A stretch of 64,000 nt of DNA from CAIWHR01 sp963830485. GTDB taxonomy: Bacteria; Pseudomonadota; Gammaproteobacteria; Burkholderiales; Casimicrobiaceae. Position numbers and translations under genes: made by a program. The DNA lies in the NCBI GenBank assembly GCA_963830485.1, contig CAWHNE010000024.1, positions 52,485-116,484 of the forward strand, written 5' to 3'. The notes under the pieces were generated by a model that saw nothing but the letters and a program-made list of their open reading frames with translations, ran no database searches and was not told where the DNA came from. Below, piece after piece: positions 60,436 through 64,000 of the stretch. How positions within the stretch are numbered: the stretch's first letter is position 1; the number at the start of each line of letters is the position of its first letter.

Positions 60436-61386
60436 TCACGCGAGCGGGCCGCGCTCCGCCCGGGCCTCGTCCTCGGCACGCTTCAGCTCCTCGACCACCC
60501 GGGCGTGGACGTCCGGATGATCGACCAGCGCATTGTGCCCGATGCCGATGAATGGAACGTCGTCGGCCCCTTCGAGTCGAGCGCTCCACTGCGGTGCGAT
60601 CATCGAATCATGCCATGACCACAGCGCGACGATCCGTGGCGACGGGCTCCCGCCGGTGTCAGCATTGAGCGCCGCGAGCCATGCGTTGCCGGGGCGGATC
60701 TGCGCGAGGCAAGTGCCGAAGAACATCCACGCGTGGACGCTGCCGTGGTGCGGCCCGCCGATGGTGACGAGACAGCGAACCCGCACGCCTCCGTAGCGCC
60801 GCAGATAGGCACGGGCCACCACGCCGCCCATGCTGTGGCTCACGAGCGCGACTCGCGCGGCGCCCGTCGCGGCGCAAATGGCGTCGATCTTCGTCGCGAG
60901 CTGATCCGCGAAAAGTTCGATCGAGGCGGTCGGCGGACTGCAGGTCAGCGTGTACACGGGACCGCAGCCGGCGGAGGCTAGGCGCGGAATCGTCCCTCGC
61001 CAGACGCCCGCGTTGCACAGGACGCCGTGCAGCAGCAGCACCGGCGCCGCGGCGGGCTGCGGTGGCGGATCGCGCATCACCCACCAGCCCAGCGCCATGC
61101 GCGGATGCGACCGCGCAATCGCCATCGCCTCGCCCAGGTACATTCGCGCACTCGCGGCGAGCCCGATGGTGCACGCCGGCGGACGGCGCGTGCGGAAGAT
61201 CCACGCGAGCGTGAACGAGACCGAAGTCACGCCGAATGGCAGCGCGAAACACGCTGCGAAAGCCCCGAAGGCAAGCCACTGGGGCGCGATCCCGTTCGCG
61301 GCGGCGGCGAGCGCCCCTGCGACGAACGCGGTCGCGATGCCGAGGTAAAGCAGAATCAGCGAAACGGACGTCGCCACGGCGTCCAT
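60436..61386 (-). CDS. Membrane-anchored alpha/beta hydrolase (lipase-like)
   Basis: The 316-residue product starts with two membrane helices (VSLILLYLGIATAFVAGALA, LAFGAFAACFALPFGVTSV). The hydrolase domain has LLLHGVLCNAGVWRG (oxyanion), VSHSMGGVVARAYLRRYGG (serine elbow) and GIGHNALVDHPDV (histidine). This is the triacylglycerol lipase/LipA-like class. It could release fatty acids from storage lipid, but the substrate is not proven. I start at ATG 61386 since upstream codons are low-complexity. Confidence 0.82.
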   Translation of the reverse strand: MDAVATSVSLILLYLGIATAFVAGALAAAANGIAPQWLAFGAFAACFALPFGVTSVSFTLAWIFRTRRPPACTIGLAASARMYLGEAMAIARSHPRMALGWWVMRDPPPQPAAAPVLLLHGVLCNAGVWRGTIPRLASAGCGPVYTLTCSPPTASIELFADQLATKIDAICAATGAARVALVSHSMGGVVARAYLRRYGGVRVRCLVTIGGPHHGSVHAWMFFGTCLAQIRPGNAWLAALNADTGGSPSPRIVALWSWHDSMIAPQWSARLEGADDVPFIGIGHNALVDHPDVHARVVEELKRAEDEARAERGPLA

Positions 61387-61426
61387 GTTACAAGGGGCGG
61401 CGCCTACCTTCCGGGCCGTCGCAAAA

Positions 61427-61452
61427 ATGAAAAAGCCCGGCAGTGCCGGGCT
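61427..61452 (-). terminator. Rho-independent terminator of the IPTL-CTERM gene
   Basis: On the minus strand AGCCCGGCACTGCCGGGCT forms an 8-base-pair stem followed by TTTTTC. It lies 20 bases after the stop codon. Confidence 0.8.
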
Positions 61453-61472
61453 GTTGTCGCGATGTGCGCCGA

Positions 61473-62039
61473 TCAGACGCGTCGCCGCAACGCGAAGACA
61501 CCGGAGCCCGCGAGCAGCAGCATCGCAAGCGCAAGACCTTCGTGGCTGAGCGCGGGTATCGGGATCGTGGCCTTCGCTTGCGCCGCCGTCTGCGGACACG
61601 TTCCGTACGGACCGAAGCACGAGAGCAGCACCTGGCGCGTTGAGCAGTTGTAGAAGACGAAGAATTCGGCGGTCGTCGCGGCCGACGGTGGCGTGGTGCC
61701 AACGTAGGCGTACGAGCCGATCAGCGTTCCCGGCGGCTGCGCGGGCACGAGCGGCTGGATCTGGTAGTCGACGAACGTGCCGCTGAACGTTCCGAGGAAC
61801 GGTGTCGCCTGCTCGAACGTGGCGAGGGTCTGGCCGGCGAGGTTCGTCGCGAGCCCGGACTCACGCGCCGCGCCGATCGTTGTCAGCGTGAGATCGAGGT
61901 CGGCGTTCGTGCAGCTCGCGCCCGCGTTGAGCGCGACGCCCTGCGCGGTCGCGGCCGCGCGTGCGGCTCCCGGGACCACGGCGAGCAGGCCGATCAGGAG
62001 CAGCAGAGCGAGGTTTCGTCGTTGAATTCGAGTGCGCAT
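61473..62039 (-). CDS. IPTL-CTERM sorting-domain surface protein
   Basis: The 188-residue product has a signal peptide (ending AARAAA), a compact centre with four cysteines (SCTNADLDL, YNCSTRQVLLSCFGPYGTC), and a C-terminal sorting tail: IPIPALSHEGLALAMLLLAG followed by ALRRR. This matches the IPTL-CTERM type of exosortase-processed tail found mostly in betaproteobacteria. The function of the exported part is unknown. Confidence 0.8.
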   Translation of the reverse strand: MRTRIQRRNLALLLLIGLLAVVPGAARAAATAQGVALNAGASCTNADLDLTLTTIGAARESGLATNLAGQTLATFEQATPFLGTFSGTFVDYQIQPLVPAQPPGTLIGSYAYVGTTPPSAATTAEFFVFYNCSTRQVLLSCFGPYGTCPQTAAQAKATIPIPALSHEGLALAMLLLAGSGVFALRRRV

Positions 62040-62221
62040 GAGAATCCATTGCAGCATCCTGCGCTGCAAGCATCATTTTGCGCGTCGGCAGCATCACCGC
62101 GCAAGGCGAAACGCGGCGTACGGCGCATTGTTTGCGTCGCGCATGTCCGCTGTCGGATTCATGCAACGCGCAGAGTGTCTCCGCGCAGCGACAGTGTTTC
62201 CACACGGCGACACTTGAACAT

Positions 62222-63154
62222 CTAGGCGGCGAGCTCCCGGCCCGTCGGCGCCTGATGCGCGCGCCAGCTCTTGAGTGCGCCGATGATCGCGGGCAGATCG
62301 GGTATCAGCACGACGCCGGGCAGCGTCTTGCGCACACGCCGCGTCATCTCGCCGCCGGCCCAGAGCGTGATGGTCGGCGGCAGCTGGCGGCGCAGCGCCG
62401 CGAGGCCCTCGCTCGCCTGGCGCACCGGGAATGCGCCCGAGAACGACAGCGCGATCAGATGCGCCTTGTGCGCGAGCGCCGCGCGGCGGATGTCCTCAAG
62501 CGGCGTCTGCACGCCGAGCGAGATGCATTGCGCAGCCTCCGGCACGAGCAGCGCCTCGACCATCAGTAGGCCCATGCCGTGGTGTTCCCCCGGGAACGTT
62601 GTCAGCAGCACGCGCGGCGTTCCGGTCTGGCGCGGAAAGGCGTTGATCGCGGTGCGCAGCGCGACCTGGAGCTGCTCCGTGTACAGGTGCTCCTCGAACA
62701 CCTCGAGCTCGCCGCACATCCACGTGTCGCCGATCGCGCGGTTGAGCGGCGTCAGCGTGTCGAGGACGAAGCGCTGCAATCCTTGCTTCATCAGCAGGTT
62801 CGCAAGCGCCTGTTGCAGCGCGGGTGCGTCGTGCGACTTGAGCATCGCGACGATATCGCGCTCGACCGCCGGCGCGAGATCGGGTCCGCGCGGCGCGATG
62901 CGCGCCTCGGCCAGCGCATCGAGCTCCTGCTGGGTGCACTGGATGATCTTCCCGGGCCGCAGGCCGACGTCCATCAGCCGCTTGATCGCGCGGAGCTTCG
63001 CGATCTCGCCGGACGTGTACTGGCGCTCGCCGTTGTCGTCGCGCGAGGGCTTGGGAAACGCGTAGCGGCGCTCCCACACCCGCAGCACGTCCTTCGATAG
63101 TCCGGTCTCGCGCTCGACCGCGCTGATGTTGAGATTGACGCCGTGCTTGTCCAT
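62222..63154 (-). CDS. MerR-family regulator with cobalamin-binding domain (CarH/LitR-like photoreceptor)
   Basis: The 310-residue product has a MerR DNA-binding domain (ISAVERETGLSKDVLRVWER, RRYAFPKPSRD), a helical bundle with the W-x9-EH motif (TWMCGELEVFEEH) and a B12-binding domain with E-x-H-x-x-G (GEHHGMG) and WAGGE. W-x9-EH is the hallmark of CarH/LitR light sensors, which use adenosylcobalamin. Such regulators repress genes in the dark and release DNA on light. It is divergent from the glutathione peroxidase gene, with a 75-base gap. Confidence 0.87.
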   Translation of the reverse strand: MDKHGVNLNISAVERETGLSKDVLRVWERRYAFPKPSRDDNGERQYTSGEIAKLRAIKRLMDVGLRPGKIIQCTQQELDALAEARIAPRGPDLAPAVERDIVAMLKSHDAPALQQALANLLMKQGLQRFVLDTLTPLNRAIGDTWMCGELEVFEEHLYTEQLQVALRTAINAFPRQTGTPRVLLTTFPGEHHGMGLLMVEALLVPEAAQCISLGVQTPLEDIRRAALAHKAHLIALSFSGAFPVRQASEGLAALRRQLPPTITLWAGGEMTRRVRKTLPGVVLIPDLPAIIGALKSWRAHQAPTGRELAA

Positions 63155-63183
63155 GCGGGCGGCCGAAACAGGGGAAGGAGCGA

Positions 63184-63212
63184 TTGACAGCAAGTACCAG
63201 CCCTTTTATCGT
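63184..63212 (+). promoter_or_regulatory. Sigma-70-like promoter of the glutathione peroxidase gene
   Basis: A perfect TTGACA at 63184-63189, a 17-base spacer and TATCGT at 63207-63212. The start codon lies 18 bases after the -10 box. It lies in the divergent gap with the CarH-like gene, so it may be a target of that regulator. Confidence 0.65.
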
Positions 63213-63229
63213 ACCCGTTTCGACAAGCC

Positions 63230-63886
63230 ATGTCCAAGACAAATTGCCACCGTGTCGAACCGACGCGCCGCGGATCCTTCGCGCGGGCATTCCTCGCCGT
63301 CGCACTTGCGATCGCGGGTGCGAGCATCGCCCCACTGAACGCCGCCGATCGCGCCCCCGATGCGCGCGTCGCGGCATCCGCCGACTGCCCGCCGCTGCTG
63401 CGCCACACGTTCAACAGCCTGCAGACGGGCACGCCGCAGTCGCTCTGCCAGTACGCGGGTGAGGTTCTCGTCATCGTCAACACGGCGAGCTACTGCGGGT
63501 ACACGCCGCAATACGAAGGGCTCGAAGCGCTCTACCGGAAATATCGCGAGCGCGGGCTCGTCGTGCTGGGTTTCCCGTCGAACGACTTCGGCGCGCAGGA
63601 GCCCGGCACGAACAAGGAGGTCGCGGAGTTCTGCCGCTCGACCTACGGCGTCGAATTTCCGATGTTCGAGAAATCGAGTGTCGCGCGCCTCGAGACGCAA
63701 CCGCTCTACGCCGAGCTCGCCGCGAAGACCGGCCGCACCCCGCGCTGGAACTTTCACAAGTACGTCGTCGATCGCAGCGGGACCTACATCGTGAGCTTCG
63801 ATTCCCGCGTCACGCCGCAGGCGCGCGACTTCGTCGGATTGATCGAGAAGCTGCTCGCCGAGAAGCCGCGACCAGGGAAGACCTGA
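63230..63886 (+). CDS. Glutathione peroxidase (periplasmic, cysteine type)
   Basis: The 218-residue product has a signal peptide (FLAVALAIAGASIAPLNAAD). Glutathione-peroxidase motifs follow: VNTASYCGYTPQYEGLEALY (peroxidatic cysteine, codon TGC), LGFPSNDFGAQEPGTN (Gln) and RWNFHKYVVDRSG (Trp, Asn). It reduces peroxides with thiol reductants in the periplasm. The usual cytoplasmic family members lack the signal peptide seen here. Confidence 0.88.
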   Translation: MSKTNCHRVEPTRRGSFARAFLAVALAIAGASIAPLNAADRAPDARVAASADCPPLLRHTFNSLQTGTPQSLCQYAGEVLVIVNTASYCGYTPQYEGLEALYRKYRERGLVVLGFPSNDFGAQEPGTNKEVAEFCRSTYGVEFPMFEKSSVARLETQPLYAELAAKTGRTPRWNFHKYVVDRSGTYIVSFDSRVTPQARDFVGLIEKLLAEKPRPGKT

Positions 63887-63909
63887 CGACGTGCCGCCTA
63901 CGCATCGGC

Positions 63910-63915
63910 TATAAT
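63910..63915 (+). promoter_or_regulatory. -10 box of the tRNA-Met gene
   Basis: A perfect TATAAT ends 11 bases before the tRNA. The -35 hexamer is unclear. Confidence 0.55.
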
Positions 63916-63926
63916 TCGGCCCCTTC

Positions 63927-64000
63927 GGCGAGCTAGCTCAGCTGGTTAGAGCAGAGGAATCATAATCCTTTGGTCGGGGGTTCGAGTCCCTCGCTCGCTA
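63927..64000 (+). tRNA. tRNA-Met (anticodon CAU, elongator type)
   Basis: The sequence folds as a cloverleaf: acceptor GGCGAGC/GCTCGCT, D-arm GCTCAGCTGGTTAGAGC, anticodon stem GAGGA/TCCTT with loop ATCATAA (anticodon CAT), T-arm GGGGGTTCGAGTCCCTC. The discriminator A is the last base of the window, so any CCA lies outside. The first acceptor pair is G-T, unlike initiator tRNA, which has an unpaired C-A there. A CAU anticodon could also be tRNA-Ile2; I favour Met from the overall sequence. Confidence 0.9.

Noticed and set aside
63230..63886. Selenocysteine glutathione peroxidase
   Set aside because: The active-site codon is TGC (cysteine), not TGA, and no SECIS-like element is evident.
1..64000. 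Prophage, integrative element or toxin/defence system
   Set aside because: No integrase, transposase, phage structural gene, restriction or toxin-antitoxin gene was recognised; composition is uniform apart from the repeats.

Overview
The window is about 64 kb of GC-rich DNA from a Gram-negative bacterium, most likely a betaproteobacterium (Burkholderiales or a neighbouring order). The evidence is gene order: zapB-zapA-6S RNA, miaB-phoH-ybeY-corC-lnt, glyQ-glyS-gmhB-plsC, cyaY/lptM-lysA and mltD-gloB-methyltransferase-rnhA. Outer-membrane genes (btuB, fadL, lnt), an IPTL-CTERM protein and a CarH-type MerR regulator agree. Genus cannot be read from the sequence.

Region by region. 0-0.6 kb: a gene tail and a scrambled remnant that joins the start of an ECF sigma factor to the end of a di-haem cytochrome. 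0.6-2.1 kb: 6S RNA, zapA, a zapB-like gene and greB. 2.2-7.4 kb: vitamin B12 uptake, with btuC-btuD on the plus strand converging on riboswitch-btuB-btuF on the minus strand; btuF carries several frameshifts. 7.5-15.8 kb: the miaB-phoH-ybeY-corC-lnt cluster, interrupted by a lipoprotein zinc metalloprotease. 15.9-23.5 kb: glyQS, gmhB, plsC, a YgjP-like protease, cyaY, lptM, lysA and a histone H1-like gene. 23.6-30.0 kb: mltD, gloB, methyltransferase, rnhA and small hypothetical genes. 30.1-44.5 kb: a fatty-acid uptake and beta-oxidation block (two thiolases, two multifunctional FadB/FadJ-type proteins, fadE, fadD, fadL, a thioesterase, and a PsrA-like TetR regulator with an operator-like palindrome). 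44.8-61.4 kb: a lipid-storage block (acyl-CoA ligase, PHA-system protein, GMC oxidoreductase pair, two phasins, patatin, wax ester synthase/DGAT, acyl-CoA-binding protein, alcohol-forming fatty acyl-CoA reductase, lipase). 61.4-64 kb: an IPTL-CTERM protein, a CarH/LitR-like B12 photoreceptor, glutathione peroxidase and tRNA-Met(CAU) at the edge.

Together, the 30-61 kb stretch looks like a nearly complete cycle for fatty acids: uptake (FadL), activation (FadD and a second ligase), degradation (FadE, FadB/J, thiolases), reduction to alcohol, esterification to wax ester or triacylglycerol, granule coating (phasins) and remobilisation (patatin, lipase, possible fatty-alcohol oxidase). The two phasin genes and the GMC operon share a promoter-proximal motif.

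Two features cut across the window. First, several dispersed repeat families sit at gene ends or inside genes, including an 84-base element that is translated in frame in two unrelated genes. Second, several conserved genes (zapB-like, btuF, btuB, metalloprotease, lnt, fadL, fadD) are broken by single-base frameshifts. At least some look like sequencing or assembly indels rather than true decay, because lnt is normally essential.
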